From positions 226,650 to 290,649 of the forward strand of contig NZ_RJPZ01000003.1 of the NCBI RefSeq assembly GCF_003943615.1: DNA of 64,000 bases, written 5' to 3'. The translations under genes were made by a program, and so were the position numbers. The first letter of the stretch is position 1. Each line of letters starts with the position of its first letter. The notes under the pieces are model-generated. The model saw only the letters and a program-made list of their open reading frames with translations, had not been told where the DNA came from and did not search any database. This DNA comes from Streptococcus australis (GTDB lineage Bacteria; Bacillota; Bacilli; Lactobacillales; Streptococcaceae). Positions 48,034 to 58,200 of the stretch are shown here, one piece after another.

Positions 48034-48159
48034 AATAAGGTTTTCTATCAGAAGTTTGTCACCTTCCTTGGATAGGTATAACTTCCATCAATGAAGAAAA
48101 GGAGGAGAATTCCTCTCCTACTTTTCTCCCAGTCACATAAATTTTATCTTTAAGGAAAG

Positions 48160-48218
48160 GATGGGAGTGGGACAAGGATAGCAAGTTGATTGATTTGCTA
48201 CCGGTCTCTCTCCCATCT
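48160..48218 (+). other. Imperfect hairpin between malD and malA
   Basis: GATGGGAG ... AGCAA (48160-48184) pairs imperfectly with TTGCTA ... CTCCCATC (48195-48218), and TTT follows. It lies in the 245-nt malD-malA gap. It could separate transport genes from malA-malR. No convincing promoter is visible in the rest of the gap. Confidence 0.5.
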
Positions 48219-48278
48219 TTGGTTAAGGATAAAATCTTGCTATGCTCTCCACATTTCGGAGATTAGAAAGGTCAATTC

Positions 48279-49091
48279 ATGCCCTATCCATTTAATTATT
48301 TTTCCAGCCTTTTTCAGGTAAGAAAAGCCTTTGCGAACCGTAAACAACTCAATTGGTTCCAAATGATTTTCACCTCACTCTTTCTTCTATCCTTGACCCT
48401 CATTCCTGTCGCCGTTCAAAATGCGGAACTCCAGACCTACCCTTTAACTACCTTCGTTAGCGATGTCTTTGATCCCTTAACGGAGGATGTTATGAAGGAC
48501 TTGAAAGAAAGTGTCCGTATTGAAGAGCATGAACTAGTCTATAACAGTCATTTTGGAGTTCATAAGAACAAAGCTGGCCATGTTATCATCGGTCATCACG
48601 AAGGGACTTCGTTAGGTGAAAAATTAACCCTCTATTTCGATAAGACCCAACTAGTGATTAGCAGAGAAAACAAAGAACTTGCAAGTATTCCTTATCAGGC
48701 AATCAATCAAAAGAGTCTCGAAAATAAAGATGCTTTAAGCCAAGCCATTTCCAAAGATTGGTTCCAAGCCAATCGATTGGCAGTTAGCCTCTTCCTCGTC
48801 CTCTTCTCAGGTTTCTTATCTGCTGTGAATTTTGCAATTTTAGTATTTGGAGCTTCCTTCTTCCTCTTCTTGACACGGAAGTCACGTCTCTTCTCTCTCA
48901 AGACCTTCAAAGAATGCTTCAACTTCACTCTCAACTGTCTTGGATTGCCTATTTTGGCGAGCGTTCTGATCAGTTTATTGTTCCACCAAGTCTTTACCAC
49001 AACCATCTTGATCCAAAATATCCTATTTGTCTTGTTCCTCGCGCTTGCCTTCTATAAGACTCATTTCCGGGATCCAGATTACAAACCTTAG
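48279..49091 (+). CDS. malA: Maltodextrin-locus membrane protein MalA (DUF1189)
   Basis: 270 residues. N-terminal PYPFNYFSSLFQVRKAFANR is the DUF1189 signature. Membrane helices lie at about 30-50 and then three or four in 165-262. An extracytoplasmic domain lies between (about 55-160). It is conserved beside malR in streptococci; biochemical function is not established. Confidence 0.9.
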   Translation: MPYPFNYFSSLFQVRKAFANRKQLNWFQMIFTSLFLLSLTLIPVAVQNAELQTYPLTTFVSDVFDPLTEDVMKDLKESVRIEEHELVYNSHFGVHKNKAGHVIIGHHEGTSLGEKLTLYFDKTQLVISRENKELASIPYQAINQKSLENKDALSQAISKDWFQANRLAVSLFLVLFSGFLSAVNFAILVFGASFFLFLTRKSRLFSLKTFKECFNFTLNCLGLPILASVLISLLFHQVFTTTILIQNILFVLFLALAFYKTHFRDPDYKP

Positions 49092-49102
49092 GGAGGTCCT
49101 TT

Positions 49103-50086
49103 ATGCGTGTCACCATCAAAGATGTCGCTAAACTAGCTGGCGTTGCACCATCTACCGTTACACGAGTGATTCAAAATAAATCTACCATCAGTGAAGCCAC
49201 TAAAAAACGGGTTCGTTCTGCCATGGAAGAACTGGATTACCATCCAAACCTCAATGCTCGTAGCTTAGTGAGCCAGTCCAGTCAGGTGATTGCCCTTGTC
49301 TTGCCTGATGAAAGTGATGTGTTCTTCCAAAACCCCTTCTTCCCTACGGTCCTCCGTGGGATTAGCCAGGTCGCCTCTGATTATGGCTATGCGATTCAGA
49401 TTTGTACAGGGGCTAATGAAACCCACCGCCTCGATCAACTCAAACAAATGATTTATGGTAAGCGGGTAGATGGACTCATCTTCCTCTATTCCAAATTGAA
49501 TGATCCTCTGGTTGACTTCTGTATTGAAGATAAATTTCCTTTCTTGATTTTAGGGAAAGCAACTTCACCTTTTGTATCCTTAGTCGATAACGACAATGTT
49601 AAAGCAGCCTTTGATGCGACCGAATATTTTATCAACAAGGGATACCAACATATCGCTTTCCTTGGAGGAAATAAGGAATTGGCTGTTTCTCAAGACCGCT
49701 ACAAGGGCTATCAAGAAGCTCTTGCCAGTCATCAAATCCCTCTTCGTGAGGAATTGGTCAAATTCTCCTTTGGTTTCTTGCTTGAAGAAAATTCTTACCA
49801 AATCATGGATACCCTGCCTTTTGAAAAACTGGAAGCACTCATGACAACGGATATTCTAGTTGCCGAAGGGGTCCGGAGATACCTGATCGACAAACAAGTC
49901 GATCTTCCGATTATTTCCTTCGACTCCATTAAACCACGGATTCCAATTGACGCCTATATTGATATCAATACGGTTGAATTAGGACGTGAATCTGTCAGAA
50001 CCTTACTCCAAATTATTAAGGATAACAAGGAAAACAAAACCGTTTGCTATAGACAGCTCATTGAACACTCGATTATTGAACTTTAG
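49103..50086 (+). CDS. malR: Maltose operon repressor (LacI family)
   Basis: 327 residues. HTH plus hinge VTIKDVAKLAGVAPSTVTRV (3-22), IQNKSTISEATKKRVRSAME. The periplasmic-binding-like core has QVIALVLPDESDVFFQNPFF and the EEIRNW-free GNKELAVSQDRYKGYQEAL effector region. It represses the mal promoters when maltodextrin is absent. GGAGG lies before the ATG, 11 nt after malA. Confidence 0.95.
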   Translation: MRVTIKDVAKLAGVAPSTVTRVIQNKSTISEATKKRVRSAMEELDYHPNLNARSLVSQSSQVIALVLPDESDVFFQNPFFPTVLRGISQVASDYGYAIQICTGANETHRLDQLKQMIYGKRVDGLIFLYSKLNDPLVDFCIEDKFPFLILGKATSPFVSLVDNDNVKAAFDATEYFINKGYQHIAFLGGNKELAVSQDRYKGYQEALASHQIPLREELVKFSFGFLLEENSYQIMDTLPFEKLEALMTTDILVAEGVRRYLIDKQVDLPIISFDSIKPRIPIDAYIDINTVELGRESVRTLLQIIKDNKENKTVCYRQLIEHSIIEL

Positions 50087-50094
50087 GAGAACCC

Positions 50095-52146
50095 ATGACC
50101 ACTCACTTTGTAGCTTATTTAGATGACCAAGACTTGATTCGCGTGGAAGGAGGAGAGAGCGTAATGGCCTCTCTTCCTTTTACATTGACGTCTGGTTCCA
50201 ACACGATTGAACTCCTGCCGACGGAGGAAGAAAATACTCTTCGGAGCCCCCTTCCCGTCGACATGAGTCAAATTTATACTCTTTCAAATGGTAACGGAGA
50301 GTCCTGTCTCCTCCACTTCCGAGATGTTGTCCGTCAACCCATCTTTGATCAGCTTTATGCTTATGATGGAGAGGATTTAGGAGCTCATTACTCAAAAGAA
50401 CAAACGACCTTTGCCTTCTGGGCTCCTATCTCTCAAGAGGTTGAGCTCTTAATCAACCAAACTGCCTACCCGATGGAGCGAACAGAAAAAGGAGTTTGGC
50501 GTCTAGTACTCGAGGGAGATTGGGAAAAAGCCCCTTATGCCTACCAGCATCAGGTTAATGGTGTAACCCATATCGTTCATGACCCTTATGCCCTCTCTTC
50601 TGAAGCCAATTCAGGAGTTAGCTATGTCATCGACCGCCACAAGATTGAGCGCCCCATTCAGAGAGCAGCGACTCAACTGGATCCGACTCAAGCCGTTATT
50701 TATGAACTAAGTGTTCGAGATTTCTCCATGCAAAAAGAAGCCGGATTCCAACACCCTGGGACCTTCCCTGCCTTGTTAGAATCTCCTAAACATGAAAACC
50801 AGACCTTTGGCTTTGATTACTTGAAATCCCTGGGCATTACTCATGTTCAGCTCATGCCCCTCTATGATTTTGGAAGCGTGGATGAAACCAACCCTGTCGC
50901 TGGTTACAATTGGGGCTATGACCCTGTGCAATACAATGTCCCTGAAGGAAGTTTTAGCACCCAGCCAAATGATCCTTACCAACGGATTCTTGAGCTACAG
51001 CAAGTGATTGATGCCTACCATCAGGCAGATCTCAGCCTCATCATGGACGTCGTTTATAACCACGTTTATCTCTCTGACGATTTTGCCTTTGAGCGGATTG
51101 TTCCTGGCTATTTCTACCGTTATGACCAAGACCGCCAACGGACCAATGGGACCTTCTGTGGTAATGATGTAGCTAGTGAACGGGCTATGGTTCGCAACTA
51201 CATCAAGCAATCCGTCAAACAATGGGTTCAACTCTACGGATTTGATGGCTTCCGCTTTGACCTGATGGGCATTCTTGATCGCCAAACCATGATGGAAATT
51301 CAAGAAGAATTAAGCGCTATTTACCCCAACATTTACCTTTATGGGGAAGGGTGGAAGATGGATACCGGACTGGATCCTGAACTCCTGGCTCATCAATACA
51401 ATGCCCGTCACCTTCGTCCTTATGGCTTTTTCAGTGACAACTTCCGAGATACCGTTAAACGAAGCATCTTGAAGGAAGGACGTGTAGAAAGTCGCTATCA
51501 GGCCAATGATCTTGCCAATATTTTGACTGGCAATGTCGGACTCAAAGGAGCAGCCCACTTTGTGCGTCCTCAACAGGCGATTAACTATGTGGAATGCCAC
51601 GATAACGCAACCTTCTTTGACTATCTCAAGGTTGAAGATCCAAATATTTCAGAGGAGAAGCGACAGGCTAAAGCTCGTCTCGGTTTGCACCTCGTTCTCT
51701 TGTCTCAAGGCGTTCCCTTCCTACATGCTGGCCAAGAGTTCTATCGCAGCAAAGGCTTAGAAGAAAATACTTACAATCTTCCAGATGCTCTAAATCAACT
51801 AGACTGGCTTTCTTCTACAGCCTATGAAAGAGATATTCAGTTCCTTCGCGAATTGATTGCCTATCGTAAAGAGGAAGACCTCCTCCACCTAGAGAACGCC
51901 CAAGCCATTCGAGACTATTGTCAAGTTACTTGGACTTCGGAAAACACCTTCACTTACAGCATCGAAAAAGATGGACGCAAACTTCTTATTTTAGTCAACC
52001 TGGGAGAACAAGAGTGGACTTATTGGCTCAAACAGCCTGCTAGATTAGCAATTGCTCATCCCCATGTTTATACAAAAGAGCAACAAGTTTCTCAAAGAGA
52101 ATTCACCATTCCAGCCCATGGTTGGATTTTAGTAGAACAAGCATAA
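50095..52146 (+). CDS. pulA: Type I pullulanase, intracellular
   Basis: 683 residues. A CBM48-like domain (FAFWAPISQEVELLINQTAY, about 107-126) precedes the GH13 barrel. Catalytic regions: DVVYNHVYLSDDF (about 319-331), nucleophile GFRFDLMGILDRQTM (about 384-398), acid/base IYLYGEGWKM (about 416-425) and NYVECHDNATFFDYL (about 498-512). YNWGYDPVQYNVPEGSF is the type I pullulanase signature. No signal peptide, unlike the secreted surface enzyme, so it debranches imported oligosaccharides. Eight bases after malR; last gene of the mal cluster. Confidence 0.94.
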   Translation: MTTHFVAYLDDQDLIRVEGGESVMASLPFTLTSGSNTIELLPTEEENTLRSPLPVDMSQIYTLSNGNGESCLLHFRDVVRQPIFDQLYAYDGEDLGAHYSKEQTTFAFWAPISQEVELLINQTAYPMERTEKGVWRLVLEGDWEKAPYAYQHQVNGVTHIVHDPYALSSEANSGVSYVIDRHKIERPIQRAATQLDPTQAVIYELSVRDFSMQKEAGFQHPGTFPALLESPKHENQTFGFDYLKSLGITHVQLMPLYDFGSVDETNPVAGYNWGYDPVQYNVPEGSFSTQPNDPYQRILELQQVIDAYHQADLSLIMDVVYNHVYLSDDFAFERIVPGYFYRYDQDRQRTNGTFCGNDVASERAMVRNYIKQSVKQWVQLYGFDGFRFDLMGILDRQTMMEIQEELSAIYPNIYLYGEGWKMDTGLDPELLAHQYNARHLRPYGFFSDNFRDTVKRSILKEGRVESRYQANDLANILTGNVGLKGAAHFVRPQQAINYVECHDNATFFDYLKVEDPNISEEKRQAKARLGLHLVLLSQGVPFLHAGQEFYRSKGLEENTYNLPDALNQLDWLSSTAYERDIQFLRELIAYRKEEDLLHLENAQAIRDYCQVTWTSENTFTYSIEKDGRKLLILVNLGEQEWTYWLKQPARLAIAHPHVYTKEQQVSQREFTIPAHGWILVEQA

Positions 52147-52180
52147 AAAATTCCTGCAAGATAGGCTTGCAGGAATTTTT
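52146..52180. terminator. Bidirectional terminator between pulA and the YitT gene
   Basis: AAAAATTCCTGCAAG (52146-52160) pairs perfectly with CTTGCAGGAATTTTT (52166-52180). A and T runs serve both converging genes. Confidence 0.9.
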
Positions 52181-53121
52181 TAATCTTCCACCTCGACAAA
52201 ACGTCCAATAATATGAACATTATCTGATATGGTAATAAAAGCTTGAGGATCCGCTTTTTTCATTAAAAATTTAAACTCATTAAACTCTGCTCTGGTAATA
52301 ACGGTGAGCAAGACTGCTTTTTCCTGATGATTATAGGTCCCTTCGGCATTGTGGATAATCGTTGCACCACGATGCAATCGCTTATGAATTTTCTCAATAA
52401 TCTTATCCGGTTGGCTAGTGACAATCATAGCTTGCATCCGCTTCTGCTTGGTAAAGACAGCATCTGTCACTCGACTGGAAACAAAAATGGTAATCATCGA
52501 ATAGAGGGCGTACTTCCAACCAAAGGTCATTCCCGCTATTAACATGATGGTCCCATTGACGATGAGAGAAATTTTGCCGACGTTCTTGCCCGTTCGCTTT
52601 CGAATGGTCAAACTAACAATATCTGTTCCCCCACTTGAGATATTATTACGAAGGGCAAAACCAATCCCTGTCCCCATGACAACACCTCCAAATAAGGCGT
52701 TCATAATAGGGTCATTTGTGAGAGTAACTACTGGAACAAATTGGATAAAGAAGGAACTCATAGACACCGTGATAAAGGTGAAAATGGTAAACTTATGGCC
52801 AATTTGATACCAAGCGATGATCATTAATGGCAGATTGATGGCATAGAATGACAAAGAGACCGGAATGGTAAAACCTAAAAATCGATCACTAAGTGCAGAT
52901 ATAATCTGGGCCAATCCTGTCGCACCACTGGAATATACACGTCCCGGCTGGAAAAAGAAGTTCACGGCAACGGCAGATAAGAAGCCATAGACCAAAGAAG
53001 CCGAAATTTTTTCATCGTACTTCTCTCGGGAAATACTTTTTAAGACCCTTAGTAATTTAAAGTTATAGGCCAATCTTCGTATATAATAACGCAAGATCTT
53101 GCCTAAGCGAGTTTTTTTCAT
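52180..53121 (-). CDS. YitT family membrane protein (DUF161/DUF2179)
   Basis: 313 residues. N-terminal basic region (about 1-38), then five to six membrane segments including VYGFLSAVAVNFFFQPGRVY and GGTDIVSLTIRKRTGKNVGK. The C-terminal cytosolic DUF2179 domain (about 225-313: QAMIVTSQPDKIIEKIHKRL, GATIIHNAEGTYNHQEKAVL) is predicted to bind a ligand. Function unknown. Confidence 0.9.
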   Translation of the reverse strand: MKKTRLGKILRYYIRRLAYNFKLLRVLKSISREKYDEKISASLVYGFLSAVAVNFFFQPGRVYSSGATGLAQIISALSDRFLGFTIPVSLSFYAINLPLMIIAWYQIGHKFTIFTFITVSMSSFFIQFVPVVTLTNDPIMNALFGGVVMGTGIGFALRNNISSGGTDIVSLTIRKRTGKNVGKISLIVNGTIMLIAGMTFGWKYALYSMITIFVSSRVTDAVFTKQKRMQAMIVTSQPDKIIEKIHKRLHRGATIIHNAEGTYNHQEKAVLLTVITRAEFNEFKFLMKKADPQAFITISDNVHIIGRFVEVED

Positions 53122-53194
53122 GATTATCTCTCAATTTATAAATAAAGGGAAAATCCCACAAGTAGCTTTTGGTAATTTTCCGCTTTTACTATCC

Positions 53195-54949
53195 TTATTC
53201 CTCAGTTTTTACTTCTACTTGTAGGCTCAACTCTTCCAGTTGTTTATCAGCTACTGTAGAAGGAGCTTGGGTCATTGGATCCGTTGCCTTATTGTTCTTA
53301 GGAAAGGCAATGACTTCACGGATATTCTCTTCACCAGCTAACAGCATGACAAAACGGTCCAAACCAAGAGCTAATCCACCATGTGGAGGGAAACCATAAT
53401 CCATGGCTTCTAGCAAGAAACCAAATTGCTCTGTCGCATCTTCTTTTGAGAAACCGAGAGCTGTAAACATTCGTTCTTGCAATTCTTTTTGGTTGATCCG
53501 GAGACTTCCTCCTCCAAGTTCATAACCATTAAGCACAATATCATAGGCAATGGCACGTACCTTGGCAAGATCGCCCTCTAATTCATGAGCTGTATCTGCT
53601 TGCGGAAGTGTAAATGGATGGTGGGCACTCATGTAACGCCCTTCTTCTTCAGACCACTCAAACATTGGCCAATCGACCACCCATAGGAAGCTGAATTGAC
53701 TATCGTCAATGAGGTCCAATTCCTTGGCAATTCTACAACGAAGGGCACCTAATGTTGCGTTGGCTACTTCTAGTGTATCTGCTACAAAGAGAACCAAATC
53801 CTTTTCTTCCAATTGTAAAGCACTTGTCAACTCTGTTGTCATACCTGTCAAGAACTTAGCAACTGGCCCATTTAAAGCACCATCAACTACCTTGACCCAT
53901 GCTAGACCTTTTGCCCCATATTGCTTGGCTACTTCGGTCATCTTATCGATATCTTTACGAGAGTATCGGTCTGCTGCTCCTTTTACCACAATGGCTTTTA
54001 CTGCGGGAGCTTCTGAGAAGACCTTGAAGTCTACGCCCTTTACAACTTCTGTCAAGTCTGTCAAGAGCATCTCAAAACGAGTATCTGGTTTGTCAGAACC
54101 ATAAAGAGCCATAGCATCATCGTACTTCATCCGTGGGAAAGGAAGGGTCACTTCGATGCCCTTCGTTTCTTTCATAACACGTGCGATTAAACCTTCCGTA
54201 ATATCTTGAATTTCTTGCTCTGTCAGGAAGGAGGTTTCTAAATCGACCTGTGTAAACTCAGGTTGACGGTCGCCACGTAAATCTTCATCACGGAAACATT
54301 TGACGATTTGATAATAGCGGTCAAAGCCAGCATTCATCAACAATTGTTTGGTGATTTGAGGGCTTTGAGGCAAGGCATAAAAATGCCCCTTGTTGACGCG
54401 AGAAGGTACGAGGTAGTCACGCGCCCCTTCTGGAGTTGACTTAGAAAGGAAGGGTGTCTCCACATCAATAAATTCCAACTCATCCAAGTAATTACGGATA
54501 GAGTGCGTCACCTTGGCACGCAATTTTAAGTTTTCCAACATTTCTGGACGGCGCAAGTCCAAATATCGATAGCGTAGACGAGTATCGTCATTGGCTTCAA
54601 TACCGTCCTTGATCTCAAATGGCGTGGTTTTTGCAGTATTGAGGATAGTCAAGGAAGAAACATGCATTTCAACCTGGCCTGTTGCAATTTTATCATTCGC
54701 TTGCTGTCTGGCAGCAACTTGACCTGTCACTTCGATCACATATTCGCTACGAAGGCTCTCGGCCGTTGCCATGACTTCCGAGCTAACAGTTTCCGGATTG
54801 ATGACCAATTGCATAATCCCTTCACGGTCCCGCAAATCAATAAAGATCAAGCCACCCAAATCACGGCGTCGACTCACCCATCCTTTGAGGGTTAGTTCTT
54901 GTCCAATGTGTTCCTCGCGAACACGCCCAGCATACATGGAACGTTTCAT
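53195..54949 (-). CDS. aspS: Aspartyl-tRNA synthetase
   Basis: 584 residues from the ATG at 54949. A TTG six codons earlier would absorb the GGAGAG site. OB-fold anticodon domain ([20 protein letters not shown]), class II motif 2 [20 protein letters not shown] (about 217-236), the bacterial GAD insertion (about 300-420), and motif 3 [15 protein letters not shown] (about 533-547). It charges tRNA-Asp. The distance from GGAG to the ATG (12 nt) is longer than usual. Confidence 0.98.
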   Translation of the reverse strand: MKRSMYAGRVREEHIGQELTLKGWVSRRRDLGGLIFIDLRDREGIMQLVINPETVSSEVMATAESLRSEYVIEVTGQVAARQQANDKIATGQVEMHVSSLTILNTAKTTPFEIKDGIEANDDTRLRYRYLDLRRPEMLENLKLRAKVTHSIRNYLDELEFIDVETPFLSKSTPEGARDYLVPSRVNKGHFYALPQSPQITKQLLMNAGFDRYYQIVKCFRDEDLRGDRQPEFTQVDLETSFLTEQEIQDITEGLIARVMKETKGIEVTLPFPRMKYDDAMALYGSDKPDTRFEMLLTDLTEVVKGVDFKVFSEAPAVKAIVVKGAADRYSRKDIDKMTEVAKQYGAKGLAWVKVVDGALNGPVAKFLTGMTTELTSALQLEEKDLVLFVADTLEVANATLGALRCRIAKELDLIDDSQFSFLWVVDWPMFEWSEEEGRYMSAHHPFTLPQADTAHELEGDLAKVRAIAYDIVLNGYELGGGSLRINQKELQERMFTALGFSKEDATEQFGFLLEAMDYGFPPHGGLALGLDRFVMLLAGEENIREVIAFPKNNKATDPMTQAPSTVADKQLEELSLQVEVKTEE

Positions 54950-55049
54950 TGTATTTTTACTCTCCAAACTAATATTCTTCCTTCTATTTTACCATAAAGC
55001 CTGTCAGATAAGTGCTTTTCCAGAGATTTTTCCAGAAAAAACAGTTCTT

Positions 55050-55295
55050 TTATTCAGCTTTTTTCCCGGTAGGAGCTTTCTCTTGTTTTGCCTCTTCATC
55101 GTATAGCGTTGGGGCCAACATTTTCATCAGGCTAGCTGTTCCAAAACGCATGACGGCTGCCAAGACCCCAAATATTGGAGCCAAGCTACGGAAAAAGAAA
55201 TCTCCTCGGACGAATTGGGTGATGAGGCCCGTAATGAGAAAGATCACTATTCCTTGAAGAATCGCATAAAAAGCTATTTTCTTCATTGTTTTCAT
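55050..55295 (-). CDS. Small two-helix membrane protein, unknown
   Basis: 81 residues. Helices lie at about 5-26 (IAFYAILQGIVIFLITGLIT) and 36-58. The tail is charged (YDEEAKQEKAPTGKKAE). A weak AGAGGAAC site lies 12 nt ahead. It stands alone between aspS and dltD, directly downstream of the DnaA-box palindrome. Family not recognised. Confidence 0.6.
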   Translation of the reverse strand: MKTMKKIAFYAILQGIVIFLITGLITQFVRGDFFFRSLAPIFGVLAAVMRFGTASLMKMLAPTLYDEEAKQEKAPTGKKAE

Positions 55296-55323
55296 CTTGT
55301 ACCAGTTCCTCTCTTTGTATTAG

Positions 55324-55357
55324 ACAGACTTATCCACAAGTTTGTGGATAAGTCTGT
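55324..55357. promoter_or_regulatory. Perfect 34-nt palindrome with two inverted DnaA-box sequences
   Basis: Two perfectly complementary 16-nt arms (55324-55339 and 55342-55357) flank a 2-nt centre. Each arm contains TTATCCACA, the DnaA-box consensus (55330-55338 and, inverted, 55343-55351). A near-match (TTATCCCCA inverted) follows at about 55364-55372. It lies in the dltD-55050 gap, 29 nt before the start of the small gene. There is no T-tract, so it is not a typical terminator. Confidence 0.6.
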
Positions 55358-55390
55358 GAATATGGGGATAAGTTCATTCAAAACCATAGG

Positions 55391-55421
55391 AAAAAAGGTT
55401 GAGACTGGGTATTCTCAACCT
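55391..55421 (-). terminator. Terminator of the dlt operon
   Basis: AGGTTGAGA (55396-55404) pairs with TCTCAACCT (55413-55421). The minus strand continues TTTTTTCC. It lies just past dltD. Confidence 0.85.
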
Positions 55422-55430
55422 CTTCGCATC

Positions 55431-56699
55431 TTACTTAAATTGATCCGGCTGACCTTTATAGTTAGCCCAGTCTTGACTTAAGAAACGATTGTTAATCTTG
55501 TATTCAGGGGCAGGTTGAGGGTTGGAGACAAAAGGATCAACTGCTTTATCAAATGCCAACCATCCATTCCAGCCCATATGAATGGTATCTTGCATAAAGT
55601 AGGGTTTATCACCATCTTTAGAAAAATCAGCAATATGGGTAAAGCCTTGACTTTCTAATTGGTAACGGATTTTTTCAACTGTCCGTTGATACATTTCTTT
55701 ACTCAAACCTGTATAGGCCATCCATTTAGAGTTAACTGGAGGGATGACAAAGATCACATTGGTTTTCGATTGAGCAAACTGATCCAAGACGAGTTGTAAA
55801 TCATTGTATTCTGGAGATTGCTCATAGGATTCATTCTTTTGGAATCCTTTGAGTTTCTTTAACTTACTAGCAAGGCGATGGGTGTAAAAGTTATTACTAA
55901 TGCCTAGATTATTATTATTAGTTTTCTTTTTGGCTTCCGCCGTCGCTACCTCTTCCAAGGCTTCGTAAGAAAATGTATCCGGTAAAGCATCTAAGCGAGA
56001 GAGTACTTTTTTCTCATAGTTGCTATTGTTCATTGCCGTAAAGGTGCTAAAGAAGGCATCCTCCCGACGAACAAAGCGCATAAGGGTCTGATTGAGACCT
56101 TTTTCAAAACTAGATAGATTTCGACCTTTGGCCAGCTTCTGAACTCCTCCCTGCATAGCAACATTAGGGTATTGTTGCAAAAGACGAGACGCCGCATACT
56201 GGCTTGCTGGTCCAGCTTCATGGTTGGCCAAAAAGCTAGTTAATTGATCGCTATTAAAGTATTGCTGAAAGGCTGATGAATCATAACCATCCTTAGTGAA
56301 CCACTGGGGCGATACCACATAGACTGCTGTTTTCCCTTCTAGTTGAGGAAGGATTTGTTGCATCCCAAAATATTGGTTCAAGGACGCTGCTCCTCGTTGC
56401 CCTAGAAAATAGGGACGATAAGAACGATCATACTTCTCAGCTAGTACTGCTGGGTGGACGATATCAAACCGCAACCATTCGCTAGAACCAAAGAAAGGTA
56501 CAAAACGATAGTTGGGATCCCCGAGCGCTTCTTCTTTACGGGCACGACTTTTAAAGCCTTCTGCTGTCAAGCTCACTGCAGCCTTTTTCTCCTCTGTCAG
56601 ATTATGTTTATGGTTAATCGGATAGAAAAAGAGAAGAGTAGCGACCAGAGCCATGGCGCAAAAGACAGGACCCAGAATCAGCCACAATCGTTTAAGCAT
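55431..56699 (-). CDS. dltD: D-alanyl-lipoteichoic acid biosynthesis protein DltD
   Basis: 422 residues from the ATG at 56699, which overlaps the dltC stop and uses GGAG inside dltC. One N-terminal membrane anchor (about 3-25). SGNH-like extracytoplasmic domain with [20 protein letters not shown] (Ser in GSSEW) and the C-terminal Asp/His motif [20 protein letters not shown]. It acts outside the membrane in the last step of teichoic acid D-alanylation. Confidence 0.95.
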   Translation of the reverse strand: MLKRLWLILGPVFCAMALVATLLFFYPINHKHNLTEEKKAAVSLTAEGFKSRARKEEALGDPNYRFVPFFGSSEWLRFDIVHPAVLAEKYDRSYRPYFLGQRGAASLNQYFGMQQILPQLEGKTAVYVVSPQWFTKDGYDSSAFQQYFNSDQLTSFLANHEAGPASQYAASRLLQQYPNVAMQGGVQKLAKGRNLSSFEKGLNQTLMRFVRREDAFFSTFTAMNNSNYEKKVLSRLDALPDTFSYEALEEVATAEAKKKTNNNNLGISNNFYTHRLASKLKKLKGFQKNESYEQSPEYNDLQLVLDQFAQSKTNVIFVIPPVNSKWMAYTGLSKEMYQRTVEKIRYQLESQGFTHIADFSKDGDKPYFMQDTIHMGWNGWLAFDKAVDPFVSNPQPAPEYKINNRFLSQDWANYKGQPDQFK

Positions 56700-56931
56700 T
56701 CTGAAGCTCCATGACACCTTCTACGATTTTGTTGGCTGTGTTCCAGTCATCACGACCAAATTCAGATACTGGAACCCGAATATCGAAGCGGTTTTCCAAT
56801 TCAACAATCAATTCAACGGTTCCCATGCTATCAAGAACACCCGCATCAAAGAGATCCTCATCCATCATATCTGAGACATCTTCCATAAACAATTCGTCAA
56901 TAATTTCAATTACTTGTGATTTTACATCCAT
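56692..56931 (-). CDS. dltC: D-alanyl carrier protein
   Basis: 79 residues, acyl-carrier-type four-helix protein. The phosphopantetheine serine is Ser35 in [20 protein letters not shown]. It accepts D-alanine from DltA and presents it to DltB. Confidence 0.97.
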   Translation of the reverse strand: MDVKSQVIEIIDELFMEDVSDMMDEDLFDAGVLDSMGTVELIVELENRFDIRVPVSEFGRDDWNTANKIVEGVMELQNA

Positions 56932-56949
56932 TTTTCATTTTTCCTTTTC

Positions 56950-58200
56950 TTATTTCATTTTTGGAAACCATTGCTGATCCAAGAAACCTGAGAAAATCAG
57001 GAAGGACAGCATAACGGTATTGAAAGTAATAAAGATACCAAGAGCCTGGGTCCAGCGATTGTCTGGTAGGGGCTCCAGTCCTTTTGCTTTGCGTTCTTTA
57101 TTGATGGTCTTTTTCTTCCGCAACCAAGCGTCGTTGATTACAAGACCCAGACCGTGGAAGAGACCATAAGCTACATAATACCAGGTCACCCCATGCCAGA
57201 AGCCCATGACCAACATGTTAATGATATAGGCAACGTTTGACGTTGTAATCCGACTCTGAAAGACCTTGTTGCGCATCAAAACCATGACTAGACGCATAAA
57301 GACAAAGTCACGGAACCAGAAGGACAAACTCATGTGCCAACGATTCCAAAATTCCTTTAAGTCACGTGACTTAAAAGGGAGATTAAAGTTGATTGGGCTC
57401 TTAATTCCCATCAAATTAGATGCCGCAAGGGCAAACATAGAATAGCCTGCAAAGTCAAAGAAGAGATCCAAACCAAAGACATACATGACCCCTAAGGTGC
57501 CCAGGTTAAAGATTCCCCCTTGAAGAAGGGCATAGGTCTTGACGTGTCCTAGTAAGAGATGACCAAAGATATGAGCTAGAATAAACTTATAGAGGAAGCC
57601 AAGCATGATATACTTGACGCTCTGCTCCAACATATCTAGAAGCTCATCTCGATCCGGAATCGTCAGATAATCTTCATTGAAGCGTTTGAAGCGGTCGATC
57701 GGCCCACTTGAAAAAGTCGGCATAAAGAGCAAGAAACGCAAGAATTCCCAGAGACTAAAGTCTTTGAGGGTTCCGTCTCGCATCTCGATAATCATGCCCA
57801 CTGCTCGGAAGGTCAGATAAGAGATCCCAAGGAAGCCCATCCAAGACTGGGTGCCATCAATGGCTGGTTGCACCTTCACAAAAACCAAGGGCAAAACGAC
57901 CAAGAAAGAGTGGAGGTAAAAGACCCACTTGTTGTCACGCTGGCTTCGATAGAATTTATAGGAGTAGACCCAAAGGATTTGCCAAAAGAGGTAGAAAAGA
58001 ACCGCATAGATTTGTTTCAAATCCGTCCCTGTCAGCATTAGAACAATAAAGGCGAGACTGACCAAGGCTTCATAGACTGGGAATCGCTTTTTAAAGAAGA
58101 GGCCAACAAAGATGGGCAATAAGGCCCCAATCAGATAAATAAAGTAGACCGGGGTCCCATAGGGTTCTAAATGAGGGAGCTGTTTCAAAAACTCGATCAT
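56950..58200 (-). CDS. dltB: Membrane O-acyltransferase DltB
   Basis: 416 residues, MBOAT family with about eleven membrane segments. Signature [20 protein letters not shown] (about 276-295) and the catalytic-His region [19 protein letters not shown] (about 328-346). It transfers D-alanine across the membrane toward DltD. The start overlaps the dltA stop by ATGA. Confidence 0.97.
   Translation of the reverse strand: MIEFLKQLPHLEPYGTPVYFIYLIGALLPIFVGLFFKKRFPVYEALVSLAFIVLMLTGTDLKQIYAVLFYLFWQILWVYSYKFYRSQRDNKWVFYLHSFLVVLPLVFVKVQPAIDGTQSWMGFLGISYLTFRAVGMIIEMRDGTLKDFSLWEFLRFLLFMPTFSSGPIDRFKRFNEDYLTIPDRDELLDMLEQSVKYIMLGFLYKFILAHIFGHLLLGHVKTYALLQGGIFNLGTLGVMYVFGLDLFFDFAGYSMFALAASNLMGIKSPINFNLPFKSRDLKEFWNRWHMSLSFWFRDFVFMRLVMVLMRNKVFQSRITTSNVAYIINMLVMGFWHGVTWYYVAYGLFHGLGLVINDAWLRKKKTINKERKAKGLEPLPDNRWTQALGIFITFNTVMLSFLIFSGFLDQQWFPKMK

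Noticed and set aside
55324-55372. Chromosomal origin of replication
   Set aside because: DnaA-box sequences are present, but there is no dnaA, dnaN, AT-rich unwinding region or large box cluster.
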